Source: Pseudomonadota bacterium (GTDB lineage: Bacteria > Pseudomonadota > Gammaproteobacteria > Burkholderiales > Burkholderiaceae_C). From it: a stretch of DNA of 64,000 bases. A program made the translations under genes and the position numbers. How positions within the stretch are numbered: the first letter of the stretch is position 1; each line of letters starts with the position of its first letter. The notes beneath the pieces are model-generated. The model was not told the DNA's origin, searched no databases, and saw only the letters and a list, made by a program, of their open reading frames with translations. The stretch covers positions 15,091 to 79,090 of the forward strand of contig JAEZWW010000046.1 of NCBI GenBank assembly GCA_023442945.1, given 5' to 3'. This document shows, piece by piece, positions 8,581 to 17,202 of the stretch.

Positions 8581-9657
8581 ATGCAATTGCCCGCCCCTCA
8601 GCTTGCCGCCCACCTGCAGAAAACGCTGCGGCCGCTGTACACCTTGCACGGCGATGAGCCTCTGCTGGTGCAGGAAGCGGCCGACGCCATCCGCGAGGCC
8701 GCGCGCACCCAGGGCTACACCGAGCGCACAGTGCACACGGTGCAGGGCGCCCACTTCGACTGGGGCGGGGTGCTGGCGGCCGGCAACAGCCTGAGCCTGT
8801 TTGCCGATAAACAGCTGATCGAGATCCGCATTCCCTCGGGCAAGCCCGGCAAGGACGGCAGCGCTGCGCTGCAACAGATCGCCGAAGGCGCGGCGGGCAA
8901 CGACAGCACGATGACGCTGGTCGTGCTGCCGCGCCTGGACAAGGCCACCCGCACCGGCGCCTGGTTCGGGGCGCTGGAGGGCGCCGGTGCCATGGTGCAG
9001 ATCGATCCGGTGGAGCGCAACGCGCTGCCGCAGTGGATTGCGGCGCGCCTGGCCAACCAGGGGCAGCGCGTGGCGGCAGGAGAGATGGGGCAGCGGACGC
9101 TCAGCTTCTTCGCCGATCGCGTGGAAGGCAATCTGCTGGCGGCGCACCAGGAGATCACCAAGCTCGGCTTGCTGTACCCGGCCGGTGAGTTGAGCGCCGA
9201 ACAGATCGAGGCGGCGGTGCTGAACGTGGCGCGCTTTGACGTGTTCAAGCTGAGCGAGGCCGTGCTGGCCGGTCGGCGCGAGCGCGTGCAGCGCATGCTG
9301 GATGGCTTGCAGGCTGAAGGCGAATCGGAAGTGCTGGTGCACTACACGCTGGCCGAGGACATTCGCGCGCTCAAGCGTGTCAAGGACGCGCTGGGCCAGG
9401 GCCGCCCGTTGCCCATGGCACTGCGCGAACAGCGCATCTGGGGCCTGCGCGAGCGCTTGTTTGAACGCGTGCTGCCCCACATGACCGATCTGCAACTGAG
9501 TGGCTTGCTGCAGGCGGCGCACCAGGTGGACGGCATCGTCAAGGGCTTGAAGCACCCCGGCTGGCCCAGTCAACCCTGGGCGGCACTGCACCGCCTGGCG
9601 CAAAGCCTGTGCGGCGCCTGCGGGCAAGCGGTCAGCCGGCCGGTGTCGCGGGCATAG
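8581..9657 (+). CDS. holA: DNA polymerase III subunit delta
   Basis: 358-residue clamp-loader subunit that opens the beta sliding clamp. The N-terminal segment PLYTLHGDEPLLVQEAADAIR is the HolA clamp-binding/AAA-like start; a central region with LSFFADRVEGNLLAAHQEI and the helical C-terminal collar match the family. It lacks a functional Walker A, as expected for delta. Conserved position after leuS-lptE. No strong Shine-Dalgarno; the start at 8581 fits family length. Confidence 0.95.
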   Translation: MQLPAPQLAAHLQKTLRPLYTLHGDEPLLVQEAADAIREAARTQGYTERTVHTVQGAHFDWGGVLAAGNSLSLFADKQLIEIRIPSGKPGKDGSAALQQIAEGAAGNDSTMTLVVLPRLDKATRTGAWFGALEGAGAMVQIDPVERNALPQWIAARLANQGQRVAAGEMGQRTLSFFADRVEGNLLAAHQEITKLGLLYPAGELSAEQIEAAVLNVARFDVFKLSEAVLAGRRERVQRMLDGLQAEGESEVLVHYTLAEDIRALKRVKDALGQGRPLPMALREQRIWGLRERLFERVLPHMTDLQLSGLLQAAHQVDGIVKGLKHPGWPSQPWAALHRLAQSLCGACGQAVSRPVSRA

Positions 9658-9799
9658 GGGACCCGTCTGCGCGCTGCCTGGGCGTGCTTTCGGTCGGGAC
9701 CGGCTGTGTTTGTCGCGCACGGGTCACATTTCACGCTAACGTACGCTTTGGCGCCGGGCCACCGCCTTGCAAGCGGGTCAAAACATGCGGTTTTTCTTA

Positions 9800-9816
9800 C
9801 AATGGGAGTCCCATTG
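9800..9816. promoter_or_regulatory. Perfect 8-bp inverted repeat at the promoter of the small RHH gene
   Basis: Arms CAATGGGA (9800-9807) and TCCCATTG (9809-9816) around a single G. A -10-like TACAAT (9798-9803) overlaps the left arm and the ATG of the next gene is 7 bp downstream. The position suits an operator for autorepression by the ribbon-helix-helix protein it precedes; this is inferred. Confidence 0.6.
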
Positions 9817-9823
9817 GACGCAT

Positions 9824-10036
9824 ATGCCTAAGCTTGAACAAAAGACTGCGCGCCTGACGGTGTTGATCGACCCGTCCAAGAAGCGCGCGTTTGAAGCCCT
9901 CTGTGCTTCGCAAGACGTCACCCCCTCGCAGGTGGTGCGCAAGCTGATCCGCGACCATCTCACGCAGCACGGGGTGCAATGGACCCCGGGCGATCACGGC
10001 GAAGAAGACGCCGGCGATCCCGACGCGCTGGGCTGA
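9824..10036 (+). CDS. Small ribbon-helix-helix (CopG/Arc-like) DNA-binding protein
   Basis: 70-residue protein. Residues about 6-45 (QKTARLTVLIDPSKKRAFE then ASQDVTPSQVVRKLIRDHL) read as one beta strand and two helices, the ribbon-helix-helix fold of CopG/MetJ-type dimeric repressors. The C-terminus is acidic (EEDAGDPDALG). The ATG at 9824 is preferred to one at 9767, which would add residues encoded by the promoter palindrome. No toxin gene lies beside it, so a toxin-antitoxin role is unsupported; a stand-alone regulator is more likely. Ends at a bidirectional terminator. Confidence 0.75.
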   Translation: MPKLEQKTARLTVLIDPSKKRAFEALCASQDVTPSQVVRKLIRDHLTQHGVQWTPGDHGEEDAGDPDALG

Positions 10037-10131
10037 GCCGCTTCCGCTCCCTTTTTTCCATCGCGCAGGCGGTACGACGCGCCGTCGCCTAACCGAGCTC
10101 ACATCGCTTTCTTCAGGCGCTCAGCCTTCAT

Positions 10132-10161
10132 AAAAAAAGCCCCGGCATGCCGGGGCTTTTT
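10132..10161. terminator. Bidirectional intrinsic terminator
   Basis: Perfect stem AAAAGCCCCGGCATGCCGGG continuing to GCTTTT, flanked by an A-run on the left and a T-run on the right. It sits between the convergent RHH gene (+) and roadblock-like gene (-) and can serve both. Confidence 0.9.
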
Positions 10162-10181
10162 GCTGTCCGATCCGGGAAGGA

Positions 10182-10541
10182 TCAGAAGTTCATTTCCTTG
10201 TCCACGTCGGCGGTCTTGCGACGGGCCATGGCCAGGTTGGCGCGCTGCTTGTCCAGCACGTAGTAGATGAACACGCCTTCTTTGCGGGCCGAAGGACGCA
10301 GGATGTGGTACTGCTTGCCCAGGGTGATCAGGATGTCTTCGATCACGTCGTTCAGGCCCAGCGAACGCATGGTCTTCATCTTGGCGCGCACCACTTCGGT
10401 GTTGCCGGCGGCGGCCACTTCCAGGTCCACGCCGGTGCCGATGGAGCCCAGCATCATGCCGGAGGCCGAGTCGACCACCGCTGCGCACATGGCGCCGTCC
10501 AGGGTCATCAGTTCATCGAGGGTTTGCTTGATCGTAGCCAT
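10182..10541 (-). CDS. Roadblock/LC7-like domain protein
   Basis: 119-residue cytoplasmic protein. The helix-strand pattern DELMTLDGAMCAAVVDSASG, then MLGSIGTG, resembles the roadblock/LC7 fold of MglB-type small GTPase regulators; the second half has a paired strand KEGVFIYYVLDKQRANLA. I recognise the fold by pattern only. No MglA-like GTPase is adjacent, so its partner is unknown. The start at 10541 gives MATIKQTLDEL; a longer reading is not supported. Stand-alone gene with a long upstream region and the terminator just beyond its 3' end. Confidence 0.6.
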   Translation of the reverse strand: MATIKQTLDELMTLDGAMCAAVVDSASGMMLGSIGTGVDLEVAAAGNTEVVRAKMKTMRSLGLNDVIEDILITLGKQYHILRPSARKEGVFIYYVLDKQRANLAMARRKTADVDKEMNF

Positions 10542-10991
10542 GTGTTTCCTTATTGGCGGTAAGTGAGTGAGGGTGAGGAGATGAGGGGCTCGCTGGGCAG
10601 TGCCTGGGCGCTGCGCGGCTTGCTGGAGTCCAATGTAATCGGCCGATCGGGTCTGCGGCAATGGGAGTATGGGTACGTGTGCGGAGTTCGTGTGATGGAT
10701 TGCATGGTTGCCGAAGCAAAAGACCGGGGCTGTCGCGGCTTGGCATCAACACAACGCTTTGTGATGGATCAAATGCCCACGCCTTCGCCGACGCGGAATG
10801 GCGGGGCTTGTGCCGTGACCGCGACTTTTGTCACGGCGGCCGAGCGAGTGGGGCCGGTGAGCGGGCGGCGACAGCGGCCAGAGGCGGCCGATTAGCGGCT
10901 ATACCGCTTCAGGCAGCACCGACACGCCGCTCTGGTGGGGTCGCTCGGTACCGGGCCGACCGCGGCGCTGGCTTTTTGGGACAATTGAGCC
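10542..10991. other. 450-bp divergent intergenic region before the roadblock-like gene and proA
   Basis: No convincing gene. Visible items: CAATGGGAGT at 10659-10668, identical to the first ten bases of the palindrome at 9800; a direct repeat TGTGATGGAT at 10691 and 10760; and GACAAT at 10980-10985 ending 6 bp before the proA ATG. It must hold the promoters for both flanking genes. Confidence 0.5.
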
Positions 10992-12314
10992 ATGAACGCC
11001 TCCAACGTCGCCGAAACCATGCAATTGCTGGGCTCGCAGGCCCGCGCTGCCTCGCGTGCCATGGCCCGCGCAGGTATCGCCGCGCGCAACCGCGCCTTGC
11101 GCGAGTTGGCGCGCCTGCTGCGCGAGCAGACCGACGCGCTGCAAACGCCGAACCAACGAGACCTGGCCCGCGCCCGCGAGGCCGGCTTGGCCGAGCCGAT
11201 GGTGGACCGCCTGAAGCTCACCCCCGCCATTCTGGAGACCTGTGCCGAAGGCTGCGAGCAGCTGGCCGCCATGACCGATGCTATCGGGGACGTGGTGTCG
11301 CTGCGCCAGCAGCCCAGCGGCATCCGCGTCGGGCAGATGCGCGTGCCGATCGGCGTGTTCGGCATGATTTACGAAAGCCGCCCCAACGTGACGATCGAAG
11401 CCGCCAGCCTGTCGATCAAGAGCGGCAACGCCTGCATCCTGCGCGGCGGCAGCGAGGCGATCGAGTCCAACACCGCCCTGGCCGCGCTGGTGCAGCAAGC
11501 GCTGGAATTCGCCGGCCTGCCGCGCGAAGCCGTGCAGCTGGTGCCGACCACCGACCGCGCCGCCGTGGGCCACCTGATCGCCATGCCCGACTTTGTTGAC
11601 GTGATCATCCCGCGCGGCGGCCGAGGGCTGATCGAGCGCATCAGCGCCGAAGCCAAGGTGCCCGTCATCAAGCACCTGGACGGCAATTGCCACACCTATG
11701 TGGACGACCCGAGCGACCTGGACCTGGCCGTCAAGGTGACCGACAACGCCAAGACCCAGAAGTACAGCCCCTGCAACGCAACCGAAAGCCTGCTGGTCGC
11801 GCGCGGCGTGGCGCAAGCCTTCCTGCCGCGCATCGGCGCCGTGCTGGCGGCCAAGGGCGTGGAAATGCGCTGCGACCCCGAAGCACTGGCCATTTTAGAG
11901 TCAAATCTGCGTCCGGCCCTACAGCAATCTGCGCAGGCAGCTCCTGAAAACGCAGCAAAACTGGTGCCGGCGACGGAGCAAGATTGGTCTGAGGAATACC
12001 TCGCGCCCATCCTCAGCATCAAGGTCGTGAGCGGCCTGGACGAGGCGATCGAGCACATCAACCGCTATTCCAGCCACCACACCGACGCCATCCTGACCAC
12101 CGACCATGGGCACGCCCAGCGCTTCCTGCGTGAAGTCGATTCGGCCAGCGTCATGGTCAACACCAGCACGCGCTTTGCCGACGGCTTTGAGTACGGCCTG
12201 GGCGCGGAAATCGGCATCAGCACCGACAAGTTCCACGCCCGCGGCCCGGTTGGCATCGAAGGTCTGACTTCGCTGAAGTGGGTGGTGCTGGGCGAGGGCG
12301 AGGTGCGCGGCTGA
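10992..12314 (+). CDS. proA: Glutamate-5-semialdehyde dehydrogenase (gamma-glutamyl phosphate reductase)
   Basis: 440-residue cytoplasmic enzyme of proline synthesis that reduces gamma-glutamyl phosphate to glutamate semialdehyde with NADPH. Family landmarks include PIGVFGMIYESRPNVTIEA, GSEAIESN, the catalytic Cys261 in SPCNATES and HTDAILTTD. E. coli ProA is 417 residues; most of the excess here lies at about residues 301-323, encoded by a family A repeat, in a region where homologues have a variable loop. GACAAT 6 bp before the ATG and little Shine-Dalgarno suggest a leaderless or near-leaderless transcript. Confidence 0.96.
   Translation: MNASNVAETMQLLGSQARAASRAMARAGIAARNRALRELARLLREQTDALQTPNQRDLARAREAGLAEPMVDRLKLTPAILETCAEGCEQLAAMTDAIGDVVSLRQQPSGIRVGQMRVPIGVFGMIYESRPNVTIEAASLSIKSGNACILRGGSEAIESNTALAALVQQALEFAGLPREAVQLVPTTDRAAVGHLIAMPDFVDVIIPRGGRGLIERISAEAKVPVIKHLDGNCHTYVDDPSDLDLAVKVTDNAKTQKYSPCNATESLLVARGVAQAFLPRIGAVLAAKGVEMRCDPEALAILESNLRPALQQSAQAAPENAAKLVPATEQDWSEEYLAPILSIKVVSGLDEAIEHINRYSSHHTDAILTTDHGHAQRFLREVDSASVMVNTSTRFADGFEYGLGAEIGISTDKFHARGPVGIEGLTSLKWVVLGEGEVRG
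11893..11960 (+). repeat. Family A repeat, copy A4, in frame inside proA
   Basis: Contains TCCGGCCCTACAGCAATCTG, GCGCAGGCAGCTCC and a terminal CGCAGCAAAA. It encodes the ProA segment SNLRPALQQSAQAAPENAAK. One of the clearest intragenic copies because the core is almost unchanged. Confidence 0.9.
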
Positions 12315-12467
12315 GCGCTGGCGGGCGTTTACGACGGCCGTCTTGCTGCGCGCCGTGGCGTCTTGGTGACGCTGATCGCACGCCAGGCGGCGGCTGACAC
12401 GGTATCGGGCGGCTGTGGCACTACACTGCCAGCTTGATCGCGCACCGCGTCGCCTGATACCTGCACC

Positions 12468-13757
12468 ATGGTTCCCCACCTCATCACCGCCCTGACGGGC
12501 CCCATCAACGAGCTGGAGCAGCGCATCCTGGACGCCACGCCGGTGATCGAGCGCTGGTTCCGGCTGGAGTGGATGGAGCACACGCCCCCGCTGTACTGTT
12601 CGGTGGACATCCGCAACGCAGGCTTCAAGTTGTCGCCGGTCGACACCAACCTGTACCCGGACGGCTGGCACAACCTGTCGCCCGACATGCTGCCGCTGGC
12701 CGTGCAGGCGGGGCAGGCGGCGATCGAGAAGATCTGCCCCGAGGCGCGCAACCTGCTGATCGTGCCGGAGAACGGCAAGCCCAGCAGCTTTTACCTGGCC
12801 AGCCTGGCGCGGCTGCAGGAGATCTTCCGCATGGCGGGGTTGAACGTGCGCTTTGGCTCGATCGACCCAGCCGTTAAGCGCGCCGTGTCCTTTCCGCTGC
12901 CGGATGGCGAGAAGCTGACTTTCGAGCCGGCCCAGCGCACGCGCTACCGGGTGGGCCTGAAGCATTTCGACCCCTGCACCATCCTGCTGAACAACGACTT
13001 GTCGGCCGGCGCGCCCGGCATTCTGGAAGACCTGCACGAGCAGTACCTGCTGCCGCCGCTGCAGGCCGGCTGGAGCGTGCGTCGCAAGAGCCGACACTTT
13101 CAGTGCTATGAAGAAGTGGCCAAGCGCTTTGGCAAGCTGATCGGCGTGGACCCTTGGCTGATCAACCCGCTGTTCGCCAGCTGCGGCGAGATCGACATCC
13201 ACGAGCCCAGCGGGGGCGAATGCCTGCGCAGCAACGTCGACGCGCTGCTGACCAAGATCCGCCGCAAGTACAAGGAATACGGCATCAACGAAAAGCCCTT
13301 CGTCGTCGTCAAAGCCGACCAGGGCACGCGCGGCATGGGGATCATGACCGTGCGGGACGCCAAGGACCTGGCGCACCTGGGCACGCCCGCGGGCCGCGGC
13401 AAGGGCCAGCCCGAGGTGCCGCGCGGAGAGGTCATCATCCAGGAAGGGGTGCTGACCAACGAACGCATTCACGACGCCGTGGCCGAGCCGGTGGTCTACA
13501 TGATCGACCGTTACGTGGTGGGTGGCTTCTACCGCGTGCACGCCGACCGCGGCGAGGACGAAAGCCTGAACGCGCCCGGGGCGCGCTTCGTGCCGCTGGC
13601 CTTCGCCCACAGCGCACAAATGCCCAAGCCCGGCATGAAGGCCGGGGCCAGCGCACCCAACCGCTTCTACATGTACGGCGTGATCGGCCGCCTGGCCCTG
13701 GTGGCGGCCAGCTACGAGCTGGAAGCCACCGACCCGGAGCTGGAGACGCTGGCCTGA
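12468..13757 (+). CDS. gshA: Glutamate--cysteine ligase, proteobacterial type
   Basis: 429-residue cytoplasmic ligase making gamma-glutamylcysteine, the first step of glutathione synthesis. It belongs to the proteobacterial third type of GCL, unrelated in overall sequence to E. coli GshA, recognised by SVDIRNAGFKLSPVDTNLYP near the N-terminus and VVVKADQGTRGMGIMTV in the C-terminal ATP-grasp-like part. The ATG at 12468 yields a full-length protein. gshB lies 3.4 kb downstream, separated by kup and benE. The 153-bp region before it shows no strong ribosome site. Confidence 0.93.
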   Translation: MVPHLITALTGPINELEQRILDATPVIERWFRLEWMEHTPPLYCSVDIRNAGFKLSPVDTNLYPDGWHNLSPDMLPLAVQAGQAAIEKICPEARNLLIVPENGKPSSFYLASLARLQEIFRMAGLNVRFGSIDPAVKRAVSFPLPDGEKLTFEPAQRTRYRVGLKHFDPCTILLNNDLSAGAPGILEDLHEQYLLPPLQAGWSVRRKSRHFQCYEEVAKRFGKLIGVDPWLINPLFASCGEIDIHEPSGGECLRSNVDALLTKIRRKYKEYGINEKPFVVVKADQGTRGMGIMTVRDAKDLAHLGTPAGRGKGQPEVPRGEVIIQEGVLTNERIHDAVAEPVVYMIDRYVVGGFYRVHADRGEDESLNAPGARFVPLAFAHSAQMPKPGMKAGASAPNRFYMYGVIGRLALVAASYELEATDPELETLA

Positions 13758-13919
13758 AGGCCGCGGACCTGCCCGATCCGGTCGCGCTCACGCCCCTCAG
13801 CCCGCGACACCATGCATCCCACCCGAATGCCCCTGCGCCACGTGCGTCCGCTGGCCGCGTGCCGCGGGGCGGGCATTCGTCCCCCATTCCATCCTGGCCG
13901 CCGCGCGGTGGACTGACCT

Positions 13920-15791
13920 GTGTCCCAATCCAAATCCTCTCTCCCCGCACTGACCGTGGGCGCCATCGGCGTGGTGTATGGCGATATCGGCACCAGCGTG
14001 CTGTACGCCGTCAAGGAAGTGTTCGGCTCCGGCCACGTGCCTTTCACGCACGACAACGTCTACGGCGTGCTGTCCATCATCTTCTGGACGCTGACGATCA
14101 TCGTCTCGCTCAAGTACGTCACGTTGGTGCTGCGCGCCGACAACCACGGCGAAGGGGGTCTGGTGGCCATGCTGGCGCTGGCCTCGCAGTCGGTCAAGGA
14201 CAAGGCGCCGGCGCTGCGCAAGTGGATGCTGTTGATCGGCATCTTCGGCACCTGCCTGTTTTACGGCGACGGCGTGATCACACCCGCGATTTCGGTCCTG
14301 TCGGCGGTGGAAGGCCTGGAGGTGGTGTCGCACACCTTCACGCGCGCCGTCATCCCGCTCACGCTGGTGGTGCTCTTCGCGCTGTTCTGGGTGCAAAAGC
14401 GCGGGACGGCAGGCATTGGCAAGTTCTTCGGCCCCGTGATGCTGGTGTGGTTTGCCACCATCGCGGCACTGGGCGTGTACCACATCGTTGGCCACCCGGA
14501 GATCCTCAGCGCCCTCAGCCCGCACCACGCACTGGGCTTCATCTGGCGCCAGCCGGGCACGGCCTTCATCATCCTGGGCGCGGTGGTGCTGTGCGTGACC
14601 GGCGGCGAGGCGCTGTACGCCGACATGGGGCACTTCGGCAAAAAGCCGATCCGCATCGCCTGGTTCTCCATCGTCATGCCGGCGCTCACGCTCAACTATT
14701 TCGGTCAGGGCGCCTTGTTGCTGGCCGAACCGGAGGCGGTCAAGAACCCCTTCTTCCACCTGGCGCCGGACTGGTTCACGCTGCCGCTGGTCGGCATGGC
14801 GACGATGGCGACGGTGATCGCGTCGCAGGCGTTGATCAGCGGTGCCTTCAGCGTGACCAAGCAGGTCATCCAGCTGGGCTACCTGCCGCGCCTGCAGATC
14901 CGCCACACCAGCACCAAGGACACGGGCCAGATCTACATGCCCTTCGTCAACTGGATGCTGTTTGCGCTGATCGTGCTGGCGGTGGTGCTGTTCCGCTCGT
15001 CCAGCAACCTGGCCGCGGCCTACGGCATCGCCGTCACGCTGGACATGCTGATCACCACCGTGCTGACCTTCTTCGTCATCCGCTATGGCTGGGGTTACCC
15101 GCTGTGGCTGTGCATCGGCGCGACCGGTTTTTTCTTCTTCATCGACTTGATGTTCTTCAGCTCCAACCTGCTCAAGCTGTTCGAAGGCGGCTGGTTCCCT
15201 CTGCTGATCGGCGGCTGCATCTTCACGCTGATGATCACCTGGAAGGATGGGCGCGACCTGCTGGTGCGCACCCTGCGCGCGTCGGCGATCGACCTCAAGA
15301 CCTTCCTGGAATCGGTCTTTGTCGCGCCGCCGGTGCGGGTCGAAGGCACGGCCGTGTTCATGACTTCGCAGCCCGACGTCGTGCCCAACGCCTTGCTGCA
15401 CAACCTCAAGCACAACAAGGTGCTGCATGAGCAGAACTTGTTCGTCACCGTGCGCAGCCATGAAGTGCCGTGGATCGGCATGGACAAGCGGCTGGAGGTC
15501 GACGCGCTGGGCCACGATTGCTGGCAGATCATCGTGCACTACGGCTTCAAGAACGACCAGGACTTGCCCAAGGCGCTGGCGCTGCTGTCATCGCGCGGCA
15601 TCAAGCTCAACCCGATGTCGACCAGCTACTTCCTGTCGCGCGACATCGTCACACCGACCATCGGCTCGGGCATGATGCCGTGGCGCGAAAAGCTGTTCGC
15701 GCAAATGCACCACAGCGCGACCGCCGCCGCCGAGTTCTTGAACCTGCCGAGCAACGCTGTGGTGGAACTGGGTTCCAAGGTCGAGATTTGA
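13920..15791 (+). CDS. kup: KUP-family potassium uptake protein
   Basis: 623-residue inner-membrane K+/H+ symporter with about 12 membrane segments in the first ~430 residues and a cytoplasmic C-terminal domain. The N-terminal VGAIGVVYGDIGTSVLYA is the family signature, followed by ADNHGEGGLVAMLAL and DGVITPAISVLSAVEG. It starts with GTG at 13920, the codon that aligns with KUP N-termini. PtsN, encoded at the left end of the window, regulates potassium transporters in other proteobacteria; a link here is possible but unproven. Confidence 0.95.
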   Translation: MSQSKSSLPALTVGAIGVVYGDIGTSVLYAVKEVFGSGHVPFTHDNVYGVLSIIFWTLTIIVSLKYVTLVLRADNHGEGGLVAMLALASQSVKDKAPALRKWMLLIGIFGTCLFYGDGVITPAISVLSAVEGLEVVSHTFTRAVIPLTLVVLFALFWVQKRGTAGIGKFFGPVMLVWFATIAALGVYHIVGHPEILSALSPHHALGFIWRQPGTAFIILGAVVLCVTGGEALYADMGHFGKKPIRIAWFSIVMPALTLNYFGQGALLLAEPEAVKNPFFHLAPDWFTLPLVGMATMATVIASQALISGAFSVTKQVIQLGYLPRLQIRHTSTKDTGQIYMPFVNWMLFALIVLAVVLFRSSSNLAAAYGIAVTLDMLITTVLTFFVIRYGWGYPLWLCIGATGFFFFIDLMFFSSNLLKLFEGGWFPLLIGGCIFTLMITWKDGRDLLVRTLRASAIDLKTFLESVFVAPPVRVEGTAVFMTSQPDVVPNALLHNLKHNKVLHEQNLFVTVRSHEVPWIGMDKRLEVDALGHDCWQIIVHYGFKNDQDLPKALALLSSRGIKLNPMSTSYFLSRDIVTPTIGSGMMPWREKLFAQMHHSATAAAEFLNLPSNAVVELGSKVEI

Positions 15792-15793
15792 GC

Positions 15794-15849
15794 GTTTTGT
15801 GGCGCTGGCCCTACAACCATCTGCGCAAGCCGATATGAATTGCATAGCT
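15794..15849 (+). repeat. Family A dispersed repeat, copy A5
   Basis: TTTTGTGGCGCTGGCCCTAC, then AACCATCTGCGCAAGCCGAT and a terminal TTGCATAGCTA. Lies just after kup. Confidence 0.85.
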
Positions 15850-15911
15850 ATTGATCGGTGTGTCTGCCGCATCGGGATCTGCATCTGCGCGTGGTGCGCG
15901 TGGCGCGCGCT

Positions 15912-15935
15912 GAGCGTACCGAGCGTACCGAGCGT
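15912..15935 (+). repeat. Short tandem repeat, 9-bp unit
   Basis: GAGCGTACC occurs twice in a row followed by a partial third unit, 12 bp upstream of the benE start. If the frame were open here it would encode a Thr-Glu-Arg repeat, but family length argues for the downstream start. Confidence 0.7.
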
Positions 15936-15947
15936 GGTCCGCGCCGC

Positions 15948-17141
15948 ATGAGCTTCTTCCGCGACCTCAGCCTGTCCGCCGTGGTGGCCGGTTTCGTGGC
16001 CGTGCTGGTCGGCTTCACCAGCTCGGTCGCGCTCGTCTTCCAGGCTGCGCAGGCCTTTGGCGCTACACCCGAGCAGACCACGTCCTGGATGTGGGCGCTG
16101 GGCCTGGGCATGGGGCTGACCACGGCCTTGCCGTCGCTGTGGCTGAAGAAGCCGGTGATGATCGCCTGGAGCACGCCCGGCGCGGCCGTGCTGGCCAGCG
16201 CCGGCCTGGGCTATTCCATGCACGAAGCGGTCGGCGCCTTCATCGTCTGCGCCGTGCTGATCACGCTGGCCGGCGCCACCGGCTGGTTTGCGCGGGTGAT
16301 GAACCGCATCCCCATGGCGATTGCCAGCGCGCTGCTGGCGGGCGTGCTGGCGCGCTTTGGCATGCAGGCCTTTGCGGCGGCGCAAACGGCGCCGCTGCTG
16401 GTCATCGCCATGCTGCTGGCCTACCTGCTGGGCAAGCGCGCGCTGCCACGCTACGCGGTGCCGATCACGCTGCTGGTGGGCATCGCCATCGCCACGGCGC
16501 AGGGGCGCATCGGCTGGTCGGCCGTGCAATGGGAATGGGCAAGGCCGGTCTGGACCACGCCGCACTTCACCTGGCAGGCGGCGGTGAGCCTGGCGCTGCC
16601 GCTGTTCGTGGTGACCATGGCGTCGCAAAACCTGCCCGGCGTCGCCGCCATCCGCGCGGCGGGCTACGACCTGCCCATCAGCCGCCTGATCAGCCTGACG
16701 GGCATCGCCACGTTGCTGCTCGCGCCGTTTGGCGGCTACGCGCTCAACCTCAGCGCGATCACCGCCGCCATCTGCATGGGCCCCGAGGCGCACCCCGACC
16801 GCGACCGGCGCTACACCGCCGCCGTCGCTTGCGGCGTGTTCTACGTGCTGGTTGGGCTGTTCGGTGCGGCCGTGACGGGCTTGCTGACCGCTTTCCCGAA
16901 AGAACTGGTCGCCGCCATCGCCGGTCTGGCGCTGCTGGCCACCATTGGCAACGGCCTGGTTGCCGCGGTCAAAGACGAGCCGCACCGCGAGGCTGCGGTC
17001 ATCACGTTCCTGGTCACCCTGTCGGGCGTGACGCTGTGGGGCATCGGCTCGGCTTTCTGGGGCGTGGTGGCGGGTGCGCTGGCGTTGCTGATCGCGCAGT
17101 GGGGGCGCCGGCCGGCGGTTGGGCAAGGCCCTGCGCGATAG
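15948..17141 (+). CDS. benE: Benzoate/H+ symporter BenE family transporter
   Basis: 397-residue inner-membrane protein with 11-12 predicted membrane helices across its full length; the pattern MIAWSTPGAAVLASAG and the C-terminal FAVTLSGVTLWG-like stretch are BenE features. It is expected to import benzoate or a related aromatic acid with protons. The ATG at 15948 (MSFFRDLSLSAVVAGFVAV) is chosen because the upstream in-frame extension is Arg-rich and coincides with a tandem repeat. No ben catabolic genes are nearby; the gentisate pair is 7 kb away. Confidence 0.88.
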   Translation: MSFFRDLSLSAVVAGFVAVLVGFTSSVALVFQAAQAFGATPEQTTSWMWALGLGMGLTTALPSLWLKKPVMIAWSTPGAAVLASAGLGYSMHEAVGAFIVCAVLITLAGATGWFARVMNRIPMAIASALLAGVLARFGMQAFAAAQTAPLLVIAMLLAYLLGKRALPRYAVPITLLVGIAIATAQGRIGWSAVQWEWARPVWTTPHFTWQAAVSLALPLFVVTMASQNLPGVAAIRAAGYDLPISRLISLTGIATLLLAPFGGYALNLSAITAAICMGPEAHPDRDRRYTAAVACGVFYVLVGLFGAAVTGLLTAFPKELVAAIAGLALLATIGNGLVAAVKDEPHREAAVITFLVTLSGVTLWGIGSAFWGVVAGALALLIAQWGRRPAVGQGPAR

Positions 17142-17202
17142 GGCAAGATGGCGACCCGGCAGGCCGTAGGGGCCGGGCCGCTGTGTGAACCGGACTGCTC
17201 CC

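Noticed and set aside
9824..10541. RHH gene plus roadblock-like gene as a toxin-antitoxin pair
   Set aside because: The genes are convergent, separated by a strong bidirectional terminator, and the second is not toxin-like.
10691..10769. Direct repeat TGTGATGGAT before proA
   Set aside because: Only two copies, 69 bp apart, without symmetry or a recognisable regulator; chance is likely.
13154..15430. A 758-codon open frame overlapping gshA and kup
   Set aside because: It is a frame shadow: very rich in Arg, Ala, Gly and His, no domain, and both gshA and kup are clearly recognised in the other frame.
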